Below are positions 16,651-26,496 of a stretch of DNA of 42,335 bases, one piece after another. The notes below the pieces were generated by a model. It was not told where the DNA came from and did no database searches. It saw nothing but the letters and a program-made list of their open reading frames with translations. The stretch covers positions 1 through 42,335 of the forward strand of contig JANYHK010000051.1 in NCBI GenBank assembly GCA_025359105.1, read 5' to 3'. The stretch comes from Myxococcales bacterium. Its GTDB lineage: Bacteria; Myxococcota_A; Polyangia; Polyangiales; Polyangiaceae. The stretch's first letter is position 1. Each line of letters opens with the position of its first letter. Made by a program: the position numbers and the translations under genes.

Positions 16651-17267
16651 CAAAAAGCCTCCTCTTCGGCCACCACCCTTGCGCCCACGTGGTTCCGCTC
16701 GGTCCCATCCCCTGTTCCCGGCCGCTGTCGCCATCCGCCGACGAGCCCCTTGGCTTCGAGGCCGTCTACGAGGCGCACTTTGCGTTCGTGTGGCGAAACG
16801 CGCAGCGCCTGGGCGTCGAGCCGGGGCTGCTCGACGACGTCGTGCAGGACACGTTCGTCGTCGTGCACCGCAAGCTGCACGAGTTCGAGCGTCGCTCCGA
16901 GGTGCGCACCTGGCTCTTCGCGATCCTCAGGCGGGTCATCGCCGATTACCGACGGACGGTGCGTCGCAAGCCCGCGGGAGCGACGGCGCCGGCCGATCTC
17001 GAGCGCCTCCGTGACGTCCGCGGCGCGTCGGACGATGCGTCGCGCCTCGAGGCCGCCGAGCTCGTGGGGCGGGTGCTGCGGACGCTCGACGCGGACAAGC
17101 GCGAGGTGTTCGTGCTCTCCGAGCTGGAGCAGATGACGCTCGCGGAGATCGCCGACGGGCTCGGCATCAACCGGAACACCGCGTGGTCACGCCTGCGCGC
17201 CGCGCGCCAGCAGTTCGAGGCCGAGCTCGATAGGCTGGAAGGCCTGGAAGGGGAGGCGCGACGATGA
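16647..17267 (+). CDS. ECF-type sigma-70 family factor
   Basis: A 206-residue sigma factor containing only regions 2 and 4, preceded by about 35 extra residues. Region 2: YEAHFAFVWRNAQRLGV, LLDDVVQDTFVVVHRKL and VRTWLFAILRRVIADYRR (the -10 recognition and melting segment). Region 4: VLRTLDADKREVFVLSEL, MTLAEIADGLGINRNTAWSRL (helix-turn-helix for the -35). It should direct RNA polymerase to its own operon and perhaps others. It overlaps both neighbours by 4 bp, so all three proteins are produced together; the downstream membrane protein is the likely anti-sigma partner (inference). Confidence 0.9.
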   Translation: MTKSLLFGHHPCAHVVPLGPIPCSRPLSPSADEPLGFEAVYEAHFAFVWRNAQRLGVEPGLLDDVVQDTFVVVHRKLHEFERRSEVRTWLFAILRRVIADYRRTVRRKPAGATAPADLERLRDVRGASDDASRLEAAELVGRVLRTLDADKREVFVLSELEQMTLAEIADGLGINRNTAWSRLRAARQQFEAELDRLEGLEGEARR

Positions 17268-18022
17268 GCGAGCTTCGCCCACGAACCAGGGATCTTCTCG
17301 CGCGCGCGGCTGCGGCCGATGCGCCGCGCCGGGCGGACGTCGCGCGCGTGCGTGCGCGGGTGGCGTCGAAGGTGGCGCTCGGCGGCGCCCTGGGGGTGAC
17401 GAGCCTCGGGCTGTCCGGGAAGCTGCTGGCGGCCGTGGCGCTTGCGGGGGCAATCGGAGCCGGGGCGGTCGCGTCGTCGCGCGGGCAGAAGGCGACGGAG
17501 TGGTCGCCGACCACGACCGCGCACGCGACGGCGACGGCGACGGCGACCGCGACCGCGACCGCGACCGCGCCCGCAACCGCGCCCGCAACCGCGCCCGCGA
17601 CGGCGCCCGCAACCGCGCCCGCGACCGCAACCGCGCCCGCGACCGCGCCCACGCTCGCGCCCGCGAAGCGCGTGGGCTCGCCGGTTTCGAGCGGGGCGCC
17701 GTCGGTCGCTGAACCTGCGGTGGGCCTGGAGGACGAGCTGCGCTTGCTTCGTGCAGCCGACGACGCGCTTGCGTCGGGTGATCCGGGGCGGGCGCTCGTG
17801 CTGCTGGACGATCACGCGCGCCGCTTTCCGTCGGGGGTGCTGGGTGAGGAAGGCGACGCCGAACGCGTGCGCGCGCTATGCGCCGCGGGGAGGCGCGGGG
17901 AGGCGCGGGCGCTCGCGGCGCGTCTCGTCGCGGCGCACCCGCGGAGCATTCACGCCGCCGCGCTGCAGCGCGCGTGCGCAGGAGCGGCAGGAGCAGCAGT
18001 TGAAGGCGAGGGGTCCCCGTGA
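17264..18022 (+). CDS. Membrane protein with Ala-Thr/Ala-Pro linker and TPR-like domain, possible anti-sigma factor
   Basis: A 252-residue protein immediately downstream of the sigma factor (ATGA overlap). It has about 50 cytoplasmic residues rich in Arg and Ala, one helix (about 52-72), a long Ala-Thr/Ala-Pro tract (about 85-130) and a C-terminal helical segment (ELRLLRAADDALASGDPGRAL, RALCAAGRRGEARALAARL) resembling two TPR hairpins that would sit in the periplasm. Position and topology match membrane anti-sigma factors, but there is no recognisable zinc anti-sigma motif, so this role is inference. Its stop overlaps the next start (GTGA). Confidence 0.68.
   Translation: MSELRPRTRDLLARAAAADAPRRADVARVRARVASKVALGGALGVTSLGLSGKLLAAVALAGAIGAGAVASSRGQKATEWSPTTTAHATATATATATATATAPATAPATAPATAPATAPATATAPATAPTLAPAKRVGSPVSSGAPSVAEPAVGLEDELRLLRAADDALASGDPGRALVLLDDHARRFPSGVLGEEGDAERVRALCAAGRRGEARALAARLVAAHPRSIHAAALQRACAGAAGAAVEGEGSP
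17523..17646 (+). repeat. Tandem repeat encoding Ala-Thr and Ala-Pro dipeptides
   Basis: Imperfect hexamer and 12-mer array: gcgaccg units, then blocks of gcccgcaaccgc and close variants. It encodes the periplasmic linker of the surrounding membrane protein. Like the array at 172-287, it is expected to be length-variable. Confidence 0.85.
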
Positions 18023-18858
18023 GCGTGCGCGCGTGGCTCGGGCTCGTCGCGCTGGCCGCGATGGGCGCCGCGTGTAGCTCGGCGAAGGTCTCCCTTGGCG
18101 ACGACGGCACCGGGCTTCGGAAGATCGCTCCGGACAACGTCGCCGTCGCCATCCGCGCGTGCCCGACGGGCGCGGCCCACCCCAACGTCTGCTGCCTCGG
18201 CGAGGAGTGCACCACGCACGACGTCGCGCCGTTCGCTCCGTGCGCCGCGGGAGAGACGGCGTATCCGGATGGGCAGCGTTGCTGCGCGCTCGACGCGCCG
18301 GCGTCGTGCACGCCGTGCGATCCGGCCGTCGAGCGGTGCGGCAGCTCGAACAACGCCGTTTTCCCGCCGCCGCCGATCACCTCGGTGCTCGGGACTGCCT
18401 GCGAGCACTGCCCGCCCGGGTTCACGGGCACGAGCGTCGGCGTGACCGGCTGCTGCAGGGGGAACGGGAGCTCTTCGTTCTGCGAGGGCGCCGGCTCGTG
18501 CTTCGGCGCGGGCTGTCCGAGCGCGCCGGTGTGCGCGCCGACGTGCGCCCCCGGCTTCATCCAGTCGCCTCATCAGGTCGACGTGTGCTGCCGCCCGGGT
18601 TCGCCGCGGGAGGCTTGCTACGTGTGGTTACCCGGCGACGCCTCGGCGTTGTCGTGCGGGGGTGCCGCGTCCTCGTGCGCGTGCCGTCGCAACGACGGCG
18701 CCCACGCGCTCCAGATGGACTGCGACGACGCGACGTCGTCGTGCACCTGCTCGGTGGACGGCGTCGCCGGCGGGGCGGTCCACACTTCGCGGGCGGCCTG
18801 CACGACCCAGGACACCCGCGCGGCGGCCTGGGTCGCAGCTTGCCGCTTCACCCGTTGA
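18019..18858 (+). CDS. Cysteine-rich lipoprotein, last gene of the sigma-factor operon
   Basis: A 279-residue GTG-start protein with lipobox MGAAC (Cys19). The mature part holds about 35 cysteines. A loose unit recurs: CPTG...VCCLG, CPPGFTGTSVGVTGCCRG and CAPGFIQSPHQVDVCCRPG, each with a CC pair and Gly/Pro turns, similar in style to EGF or metal-binding knottin-like modules. It probably forms many disulfides on the outer face of the cell. No enzyme motif is seen. Translation is coupled to the membrane protein upstream (GTGA overlap). Linked expression with a di-heme cytochrome suggests a redox or envelope-stress role, but this is inference. Confidence 0.72.
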   Translation: MSVRAWLGLVALAAMGAACSSAKVSLGDDGTGLRKIAPDNVAVAIRACPTGAAHPNVCCLGEECTTHDVAPFAPCAAGETAYPDGQRCCALDAPASCTPCDPAVERCGSSNNAVFPPPPITSVLGTACEHCPPGFTGTSVGVTGCCRGNGSSSFCEGAGSCFGAGCPSAPVCAPTCAPGFIQSPHQVDVCCRPGSPREACYVWLPGDASALSCGGAASSCACRRNDGAHALQMDCDDATSSCTCSVDGVAGGAVHTSRAACTTQDTRAAAWVAACRFTR

Positions 18859-18875
18859 GGGACCCACCAGAAGCA

Positions 18876-18908
18876 TAGAGCAGCCGTCCCGTGAAGGGGA
18901 CGGTTGCT

Positions 18909-18911
<3 letters not shown>
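18876..18911. terminator. Bidirectional hairpin terminator (copy A of a dispersed hairpin)
   Basis: A 15-bp stem (18876-18890 with 18897-18911, one G-T pair) with a 6-nt loop sits between the stops of two convergent genes, so it can terminate both transcripts. Its central 30 bp (18879-18908) match 25509-25538 at 26 of 30 positions. Confidence 0.75.
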
Positions 18912-20405
<1,494 letters not shown>

Positions 20406-20715
20406 CGACCTGCTCCTGTTCGCCCTGCCTGCCGGCAAAGACTGCGACATTGTGTCCCGTAGCATCATGACAACATCCTTAGGTTTTTCGGTCAAAAAGC
20501 CCCGGCAGGGTGAATAAGGAGGCCGGACGCTTGGGCTAAAGCAAACCCGGGACCAGCGGCGATGCGGGACAAAACCGATCCCTGCTGCGCGCTGCCGCGG
20601 CAGCATGGAGATCGCCTTCGGGTCACCGGCTCAAACGGAGGGTGGCACTTTCGGACCACGCTTTGGCGCGATCGGTCTATTCGTGGCCGCTAGGTTGAGG
20701 AGCATGGAGGTTCCC
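20406..20715. other. 310-bp divergent intergenic region with a 14-bp palindrome
   Basis: This region separates the response regulator from the small lipoprotein gene and must carry both promoters. I see a perfect 14-bp palindrome, GCTGCCGCGGCAGC (20591-20604), and an AT-rich patch near 20480, but no convincing sigma-54 element and no gene. The palindrome could be an operator. Confidence 0.45.
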
Positions 20716-21195
20716 ATGGGCCGTCACTCTTCCAAGTTTCCTACCTTCTCGATCGTCGTCGTCGCCTTCGTCGGGCTCACTAGCTCGATCTCGGCATGCT
20801 CGAGCACCACCACCACGGGGGGCTCGAGCTCCTCGTCAGGTAGCTCCGGTTCGTCTTCGGGCTCGTCGGGTTCCTCGTCGGGAAGCTCCGGTTCGTCGTC
20901 CGGCTCGGCGGGGTGCGCGAACATCGCCGCGACGTGGAGCCTCACAGGCACATGCGGTGACGACACCTGCATCATCTCGCAGAACCAGTGCGCGACGAGC
21001 TTCTCGTGCTCGGGCGGCTCGGTCTCGTACACGGGGACGGTCTCGGGCACGACCGCCACGTTCTCCGGCCGTAGCGGCCTCGGCGTTCAGGGCACCTGCA
21101 CGACGACGGTGAACGCTGCCGCCACGGCGATGACCGGTACGTGCAGTCCGCAAGGCGGGGGCACCCCCTGCACGGTCAGCTTGGCGAAGAAGTGA
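20716..21195 (+). CDS. Small Ser/Gly-linker lipoprotein, unknown domain
   Basis: A 159-residue lipoprotein; the ATG at 20716 has GGAGG 5 nt upstream, which decides it over ATG 20704. Signal peptide and lipobox SISAC (Cys28) are followed by a Thr/Ser/Gly linker with GSSGSSS repeated three times, then an 85-residue domain with about eight cysteines and Thr/Ser-rich beta strands (ATWSLTGTCGDDTC, TCTTTVNAAATAMTGTC). The pattern suggests a small disulfide-bonded beta-sandwich on the cell surface. The last 20 bp overlap the 3' end of the convergent AraC-type gene. Confidence 0.68.
   Translation: MGRHSSKFPTFSIVVVAFVGLTSSISACSSTTTTGGSSSSSGSSGSSSGSSGSSSGSSGSSSGSAGCANIAATWSLTGTCGDDTCIISQNQCATSFSCSGGSVSYTGTVSGTTATFSGRSGLGVQGTCTTTVNAAATAMTGTCSPQGGGTPCTVSLAKK
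20839..20901 (+). repeat. Three 21-bp repeats encoding Gly-Ser-Ser-Gly-Ser-Ser-Ser
   Basis: Units at 20839, 20860 and 20881 encode the same heptapeptide with different synonymous codons (first codon ggt, ggc, gga). The protein repeat is therefore maintained while the DNA has diverged, unlike the array at 172-287. Confidence 0.8.
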
Positions 21196-22219
21196 CGCCT
21201 CCGCTCGCGTAGTCCGACGGCGTCTGTCCCGTCCAGCGACGAAACGCGCGATCGAAGGCGCGCGTCCCCGAGAAGCCCAGGAGGCGCGCGGTCTCCTTCA
21301 TCGTGCGTCCGGGCGCCGCGAGGAGCTCGACGGCGATCGCGCGCTGGACGCCGGCCAGGACCGCGTGAAACGTGGTCCCTTCGAGCTGGATTTGCCGCTG
21401 CAGCGTCCGCGGGCTGACCGCGAGGCGCTGCGCGGCGGTGGCGATCTGCGGGCGCTGGCCGGCGAGCAACAGATCCGCGACCGCCTCGCGCAACGCGCCC
21501 TCACGCGTGCGCGTGCTCCCCGCGTCCTCGACGGCGTGCCGCAGCTGCGCCTCGAGCGTGGCCGCGAGCGCGGGGACGTCCGTGGCAAGGCGGGTGCGAA
21601 GCGCGGCGCTCGAGAGCACGAGCTGCGTCGCACGCGCGCCGAAGCGCACCTCGCACCCGAACGCCGCCCGGTGGGCCCGCGTGTCCGTCGGCGCCGCGTG
21701 GGCGAAGCGCACCTCGGACGGCGAGAACGACGGCCCGGCCCCCCCGCGCCCGGTCGCGATCGCGTCGGAGACCGCGTACTCCGCCGAGCAGCGCTCGCCG
21801 AGCCGTGCCGCGCCGAGGCCGGTCAACGTGAGCGTCGCCCCGCCGCGCGTGCGCGCGTACTCCCATCGCGTCGTCCCGCTGACGGCGCGCCAGTACGTGG
21901 TCATGCTCCGGGCCGCCCCTTCGAGCGTGGGCATCGACGTGGCGAGGAGCGCGACCAGGCTCCGCATCTCTCCGCGCGGGATCATGGCGGCCCGCACGGG
22001 AAAGCCAGGATCACGCAGCTCGCGCATCACCACCTCCCACAGCGCGTAGACCTTCTCGGACGCGACGTAGTCGTGCAGGTTCGGCGGCGCGGCGCGCTGG
22101 ATGCCGAGTTGCCGCGCGAGGCGGGCCCCGTCCATCCCCGCGCGCTCGGCGGCCCTGATCACGTGGAACGCCGTGATCAGCGTCTCGGCGCCGGGGCTGG
22201 GTGGCGTCGCCGTTTTCAC
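21176..22219 (-). CDS. AraC-family regulator with N-terminal arabinose-binding-like domain
   Basis: A 347-residue regulator with a GTG start that overlaps the stop of the enoyl-CoA hydratase gene (GTGA). The N-terminal 200 residues (ITAFHVIRAAERAGMDGARL, LWEVVMRELRDPGFPVRAAM) resemble the PF12625 sensing domain of the OruR/ArgR-like AraC group. The C-terminal domain has two helix-turn-helices ending in LLGFSGTRAFDRAFRRWTGQTPSDY, close to the AraC signature. Being cotranscribed with two acyl-CoA genes, it may control them in response to a related metabolite (inference). Its 3' end overlaps the convergent lipoprotein gene by 20 bp. Confidence 0.85.
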   Translation of the reverse strand: MKTATPPSPGAETLITAFHVIRAAERAGMDGARLARQLGIQRAAPPNLHDYVASEKVYALWEVVMRELRDPGFPVRAAMIPRGEMRSLVALLATSMPTLEGAARSMTTYWRAVSGTTRWEYARTRGGATLTLTGLGAARLGERCSAEYAVSDAIATGRGGAGPSFSPSEVRFAHAAPTDTRAHRAAFGCEVRFGARATQLVLSSAALRTRLATDVPALAATLEAQLRHAVEDAGSTRTREGALREAVADLLLAGQRPQIATAAQRLAVSPRTLQRQIQLEGTTFHAVLAGVQRAIAVELLAAPGRTMKETARLLGFSGTRAFDRAFRRWTGQTPSDYASGGVTSSPS

Positions 22220-23001
22220 CGGCCCTCGAACGTGGCCTTCCGCTTCTCGAGGAACGCCTTCATGCCTTCGCGCTGATCGCTCGACCCGAAGAGCGACGCG
22301 AACGCTTGCGCCTCGAGCTCGTTGGCGATGGGGAGCGGCACGTCGAGGCCCCGCTCGAGGACGCGCTTGCACTGCGCGATGGCGAGCGGGCCCTTGGAGG
22401 CGATCTTCACCGCCACCTCGCGCACCTTCGCCATGAGCCCGTCGTGCGGGACGACGGCGCTCACGAGCCCGATGCGCAGCGCCATCTCGGCGTCGATGAT
22501 GTCCCCGGTCATCACGAGCTCTCTCGCGCGCGCGATGCCGACGCGGCGCGCGAGGCGCTGGGTACCGCCGAAGCCGGGGATGACGCCGAGGTTGACCTCG
22601 GGCTGCCCGAACTTCGCGCGGTCGGAGGCGTAAATGAAGTCGCACGCGAGGGCGAGCTCGCACCCGCCGCCGAGCGCGAAGCCGTTCACCGCTGCGATGA
22701 TCGGAAAATGCGCAGACTCCATGAGGGCGCCGACGCGGTGCCCGAGGTTCGAGAACGTCTTGGCGTTGGCGACGGTCATCTCGCTCATCGCGGCGATGTC
22801 GGCGCCCGCGGCGAAGGCCTTGTCGCCTGCGCCCGTCAGGATCGCGACGCGAACGTCGGGATCCTTCTCGAGCTCGTGCAGGACCTTCAGGAGCTCGCCT
22901 ACGAGCTCGGCGTTCAACGCGTTGAGCTTCTCGGGGCGGTGCAGCGTCAGGGTGACGATGCCGCCGTCGCGCTCTACAAGGACCGTTCTGTCGCTCGCCA
23001 T
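22216..23001 (-). CDS. Enoyl-CoA hydratase/crotonase
   Basis: A 261-residue crotonase-fold enzyme. Landmarks: HRPEKLNALN, the oxyanion segment AAGADIAAM, NGFALGGGCELALACD with Glu115, and GQPEVNLGVIPGFGGTQRL with Glu135. The two glutamates, twenty residues apart, match the catalytic pair of true enoyl-CoA hydratases, so hydration of crotonyl-CoA-like substrates is likely. It lies 14 bp downstream of a 3-hydroxybutyryl-CoA dehydrogenase and is coupled to an AraC regulator, consistent with butyrate/crotonyl-CoA or beta-oxidation metabolism. Confidence 0.9.
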   Translation of the reverse strand: MASDRTVLVERDGGIVTLTLHRPEKLNALNAELVGELLKVLHELEKDPDVRVAILTGAGDKAFAAGADIAAMSEMTVANAKTFSNLGHRVGALMESAHFPIIAAVNGFALGGGCELALACDFIYASDRAKFGQPEVNLGVIPGFGGTQRLARRVGIARARELVMTGDIIDAEMALRIGLVSAVVPHDGLMAKVREVAVKIASKGPLAIAQCKRVLERGLDVPLPIANELEAQAFASLFGSSDQREGMKAFLEKRKATFEGR

Positions 23002-23015
23002 GTCCTCGTCTCCCG

Positions 23016-23918
23016 TCAGAGCGAATGCCCGACTTTTACGCCCTTGTCGTCGTACACGTAGAAGCCGCGCTTCGTCTTCCTGCCGAACCAGCCGGCGGCG
23101 ACGAGGTTTCGCAGCATCGTCGGCGCGCGGTATTTGTCGTCGCCGAGATCGCGCTGGAGGACCTCGAGGATGAAGAGGCAGGTGTCGAGGCCGATGAGGT
23201 CGGCCAGCTCGAGCGGCCCCATCGGGTGGTTCAGGCCGAGCTTCGCGGCGGTGTCGATGTCCTCGGGCGTGCCCAGGCCCTCTTGCAGCGCGAAGCACGC
23301 CTCGCCGATCATCGGCAGGAGCATGCGGTTCACGAGGAAGCCAGGCACGTCCTTGCTCGTCACGACGACCTTGCCCATCTTCTGGGCGACGGCGCGGATC
23401 GTCTCGTGCGTCTCGTTCGAGGTCTGCATCGCCCGCACGATCTCGAGCAGCTTCATGAGCGGCGGGGGGTTCATGAAGTGCATCCCGATGACGCGATCGG
23501 GGCGCGTGGTCACGCCCGCGAGGCGCGTCAGCGAGATCGACGACGTGTTGCTCGCCAGGTAGGCGTCGGGGCGCATGGCCGCGTCGCACTTCTTGAAGAG
23601 CTCGAGCTTGAGGTCGACCTTCTCCGTCGCCGCTTCGATGACGAGATCGCACGCCTCGAAGCTCGGGATGCCGGCCACGGGGGTGATGCGGCCCATGATC
23701 TGCGCCCTCATGTCGGCGCTGACCTTGCCCTTGTCGACCTGCTTTCCGAGGACGAGATCGATCTTCGCCCAGCCCTTCTGCGCGAGCTCGAGTGACGCGT
23801 CGGCGAGCCGCACTTCGTAGCCCGCCGTGGCCGCGACCTGCGCGATGCCGCCCCCCATCTGCCCGGCGCCGAGAATGCCGATGATCTGAACTGCGTGTAT
23901 CTCGGGGAGATCTGCCAT
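23016..23918 (-). CDS. 3-hydroxybutyryl-CoA dehydrogenase
   Basis: A 300-residue enzyme that interconverts acetoacetyl-CoA and 3-hydroxybutyryl-CoA with NAD(P). The Rossmann loop is GAGQMG (17-22); VIEAATEK, ASNTSSISL and GMHFMNPP with His147 and Glu159 are the known active-site segments. The C-terminal helical domain (GFLVNRMLLPMIGEA, LNHPMGPLELADLIGLD, RGFYVYDDKG) is complete. The length and single-domain structure match Hbd/PaaH. First gene of the hbd-crt-AraC unit; the TPR lipoprotein gene diverges 41 bp away. Confidence 0.92.
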   Translation of the reverse strand: MADLPEIHAVQIIGILGAGQMGGGIAQVAATAGYEVRLADASLELAQKGWAKIDLVLGKQVDKGKVSADMRAQIMGRITPVAGIPSFEACDLVIEAATEKVDLKLELFKKCDAAMRPDAYLASNTSSISLTRLAGVTTRPDRVIGMHFMNPPPLMKLLEIVRAMQTSNETHETIRAVAQKMGKVVVTSKDVPGFLVNRMLLPMIGEACFALQEGLGTPEDIDTAAKLGLNHPMGPLELADLIGLDTCLFILEVLQRDLGDDKYRAPTMLRNLVAAGWFGRKTKRGFYVYDDKGVKVGHSL

Positions 23919-23959
23919 GGATCGTTGCCTCGTCGTCGCGGGTGTAGCACAAGACACCG

Positions 23960-24784
23960 GTGGTGCGGGTGCGCTGGATTCGGGTCGGGATGGTGCTCGC
24001 GGCGCTCGCGATCGCGAGCGCCGGGTGCGCGTCGCTGACGCCGACCGAACGGGCGCGCTCGCTGGCGCGGCAGCACCGCGAGCAAGAGGGCATCCGCGTC
24101 TTGCGCGAGCAGCTCCGCGCCCATCCGGAGGATGTCGAGGCGCGCCGCTTGCTGGTGCGCTTGCTCGCCTACTCCTCCGACCTGAACGGCGCGCGCGCCG
24201 AGGTGGCGGAGCTCGAGAAGCGCCTCCCCAAAGGCGACCCGCTCCCGTGGATCGAGCTCGGGCACGCGTTCGAGCTGGCGCACCGCTTCGAGGAGGCGCT
24301 CGCCGCGTACGATACCGCAGCGAGCGCGGCGCCAGAGTCGGCGGCCGGCCCGCGCGAAGGGGGAATGCGCTGCGCGCGCTGGGGCGAGGCGGAGGAGGCG
24401 CGACCGCGTCTCGAGGAGGCGATCCATCGCGGCGCCAACGACGCGGCCCTCTACCACGCGCTCGGGCTCGTGCGGCTGCACACGAAGGACGTCGACGGCG
24501 CGGAGGAAGCCTACCAGAAGGGCCTCGCGCTCGAGCCCAAGGGGACGGAGAACCTGCTCGGCCTCGCCACCGTGGCGGTCCTGAAGGAGAACGCCGCCGC
24601 CGCGCTCGCCGCCTACGGGCAGATCCTCGCGCGCCGTCCGGACTTCGGACCGGCGGAGCTCGGGCGCGCATGGGCGCTCGCGAAGCTGGGGCGCACCGAC
24701 GACGCGCGGCGCGCACTCGATCACGCCGAGGCGCTGGGCGCGCCCCGCGCGAACGTGCAGAAGCAGCGCGCAGCGCTACACTAG
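23960..24784 (+). CDS. TPR-repeat lipoprotein
   Basis: A 274-residue lipoprotein: basic N-region, hydrophobic core and lipobox ASAGC (Cys23). The mature protein is almost entirely helical, with six or seven tetratricopeptide-like hairpins (REQEGIRVLREQLRAHPEDV, PWIELGHAFELAHRFEEALAAY, LYHALGLVRLHTKDVDGAEEAY and others). It probably acts as a periplasmic scaffold. GTG at 23960 is used as start; ATG at 23990 would leave too short a basic region but cannot be excluded. The stop shares CTAG with the stop of convergent lepB. Confidence 0.8.
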   Translation: MVRVRWIRVGMVLAALAIASAGCASLTPTERARSLARQHREQEGIRVLREQLRAHPEDVEARRLLVRLLAYSSDLNGARAEVAELEKRLPKGDPLPWIELGHAFELAHRFEEALAAYDTAASAAPESAAGPREGGMRCARWGEAEEARPRLEEAIHRGANDAALYHALGLVRLHTKDVDGAEEAYQKGLALEPKGTENLLGLATVAVLKENAAAALAAYGQILARRPDFGPAELGRAWALAKLGRTDDARRALDHAEALGAPRANVQKQRAALH

Positions 24785-25494
24785 GAGAGGCTGGCCACGC
24801 AGGCCTTCAGCTTGGCCTTCAGCGCCTCGGCGCCGAGAGGGAGGCCGATCGCGCCCTGGGGGCGCACGGTGCCGAGGATGTTCGCGAAGGGCACGCCGCC
24901 GCCGGCGCCCAGGTACCACATGCGCGAGTCGTGGCTGTTCGCGCGGTTGTCGCCGACGACGAACGCCTCGCCCGGCTTCACCGTCCACGGCCCCGCCGGC
25001 ATCGCGGCTTCGAGCCCGCGCTCGTGGAAGACGAGGAAGCGCGTGCCGTCGAGGTTCTCCACGACGAGCTCCCCCTCGTGGCGCTGCCCGCCCTCTTCCG
25101 AGAACGCCCATGCCCCCACGGTGCACGACGGCGTGACCTTGCCGTTCACGACGAGCGTGCTTCCACCCCGTAGCTCGACGACGTCGCCAGGCATCCCGAC
25201 GACGCGCTTCACGAACTCGGAGCTCGGCTGCTCGGGGTAGCGGAAGACGATCATCTTGCCGCGGCCCGCCTCCTTGTCCGTCCGGTTCACCAGGATGTGC
25301 TCGCCGTTTCCGATCGTCGGGATCATCGACCCCGACGGGACCTTGTACGAGCCGGAGAGAAAGCCACGCGCCACGACCAGCGTCGTGGCAATCGCGATCG
25401 CCGTCCCGACGAGGATGAAGGGCAGGTAGCTTCTCGGGCCCTTGTAGGTCCCGTCCTTCTTCGCTTCTCCCTGGGCGAGGGCGTCGTCGGTCAT
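24781..25494 (-). CDS. lepB: Type I signal peptidase
   Basis: A 237-residue S26-family serine protease. One N-terminal membrane helix (about 24-44) is followed by the catalytic Ser56 in VPSGSMIPT and catalytic Lys96 in EFVKRVVGMPGD, with the later boxes VVGDNRANSHDSR (box E) and GTVRPQGAI also present. It removes signal peptides from exported proteins at the outer face of the inner membrane. It is short for the family because only one membrane helix is present. A hairpin of the dispersed 30-bp type lies 14 bp upstream of its start. Confidence 0.93.
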   Translation of the reverse strand: MTDDALAQGEAKKDGTYKGPRSYLPFILVGTAIAIATTLVVARGFLSGSYKVPSGSMIPTIGNGEHILVNRTDKEAGRGKMIVFRYPEQPSSEFVKRVVGMPGDVVELRGGSTLVVNGKVTPSCTVGAWAFSEEGGQRHEGELVVENLDGTRFLVFHERGLEAAMPAGPWTVKPGEAFVVGDNRANSHDSRMWYLGAGGGVPFANILGTVRPQGAIGLPLGAEALKAKLKACVASLS

Positions 25495-25507
25495 CGCGCG
25501 GACCGTA

Positions 25508-25539
25508 TAGCAACCGTCCCGTGGATGGAACGGTTGCTA
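25508..25539. repeat. Hairpin copy B of a dispersed 30-bp repeat
   Basis: A 10-bp perfect stem TAGCAACCGT/ACGGTTGCTA, extended by two more pairs after one mismatch. Positions 25509-25538 match 18879-18908 at 26 of 30 bases. It lies between the end of the upstream zinc-ribbon/TPR gene and the lepB start, where it could terminate the former or lie in the lepB leader. Confidence 0.7.
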
Positions 25540-25588
25540 CACACTTCCTGTCGGTCGCACCTTCCGAGTCGCGACGCGCTGGTGCGGC

Positions 25589-26410
25589 TCAGCCGGCGAC
25601 GACGATCAGGTGAATCCGCGCGTCGGGCTTCGCGGCGAGGCGCGCGAGGCGTTCGTTGACGACGTCGATCCGGTGGCGTGCGGTCGGGCTCCACACCACG
25701 TTCGCCCCGAGGTAGACGGCCGACGCGCGACCGCCCTGAAGGAGCGCGCCCCAGCCCGCAAGGTCCGCGTCGCTCACGCGCGTCGTCGGGACGCTCTTCA
25801 CGTCCGGCGTGAAGTAGAAGGCGAACGCGCGCCCGTCCTTCGTGAACACGTTGGCGATGACCTCGCGCGGCGCGCCAGGCCAGCCGTGGTGCGGCGGCAC
25901 CGCGCAGAGCCAGTTCGTGGCGAGGATCTCGGCCGGGCTCTTCACGAGCTCGAGGTCGCCGTAGAGCTGGGCGCCGGCGAGCGCGGCGTACTCGCGCTCT
26001 TGCCACCCGGCCCCGCTGGAAACCGAAGTGGTGGCCGGTCGCCCAGGGGGCAGGCCCTGTGGAATCTGCGCGAGGCGCGCGCGCAGCGACTTGTTGGTCC
26101 CGTCGTTCGGGTCGATCGCGAGCGCTTCGTTGAGGCAGCGGACGGCCTCGTCACGCTCACCGCGCGCCGCGTGCGCACGCGCCTTGGCGCCCCACGCGAT
26201 GGCGTGCTTCGGGTCGACCTTGAGCGCGTTGTCGAAGCACTGGATGGCCTTGTCGTGCTGCATCCCTTGCTCGAGGTGCAGCCCCTCCTGCACCCAGCCC
26301 ATCGCGTCGCGCCCCTGGACGCTTCCCGGGGCGCTCGAAAGCACCTCTCCGCAATAGATGCAGAGGCGCTTCGGCTGAACCTGCCGATGGCACTTCGGAC
26401 AGGTGATCAT
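25589..26410 (-). CDS. Zinc-ribbon and TPR protein of unknown function
   Basis: A 273-residue protein. It begins MITCPKCHRQVQPKRLCIYCGE, a two-knuckle zinc ribbon (Cys4/7 and Cys17/20). Residues 38-115 hold two TPR motifs (HDKAIQCFDNALKVDPKHAI, RDEAVRCLNEALAIDPNDG), then a linker and a C-terminal beta-rich domain of about 130 residues (FAFYFTPDVKSVPTT, DVVNERLARL) that I do not recognise. The start at 26410 is chosen because the zinc ribbon begins there; the longer frame runs over another ORF. Cytoplasmic adaptor protein is the best guess. Confidence 0.75.
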   Translation of the reverse strand: MITCPKCHRQVQPKRLCIYCGEVLSSAPGSVQGRDAMGWVQEGLHLEQGMQHDKAIQCFDNALKVDPKHAIAWGAKARAHAARGERDEAVRCLNEALAIDPNDGTNKSLRARLAQIPQGLPPGRPATTSVSSGAGWQEREYAALAGAQLYGDLELVKSPAEILATNWLCAVPPHHGWPGAPREVIANVFTKDGRAFAFYFTPDVKSVPTTRVSDADLAGWGALLQGGRASAVYLGANVVWSPTARHRIDVVNERLARLAAKPDARIHLIVVAG

Positions 26411-26496
26411 TGGGCCCCCGAATCCACATGGAAAGCGTAGCGCGCCGCGTCCGTTGGGCCAAAAAACAGCCGAAATGCGGCCGCCGGCCCGGTTGG

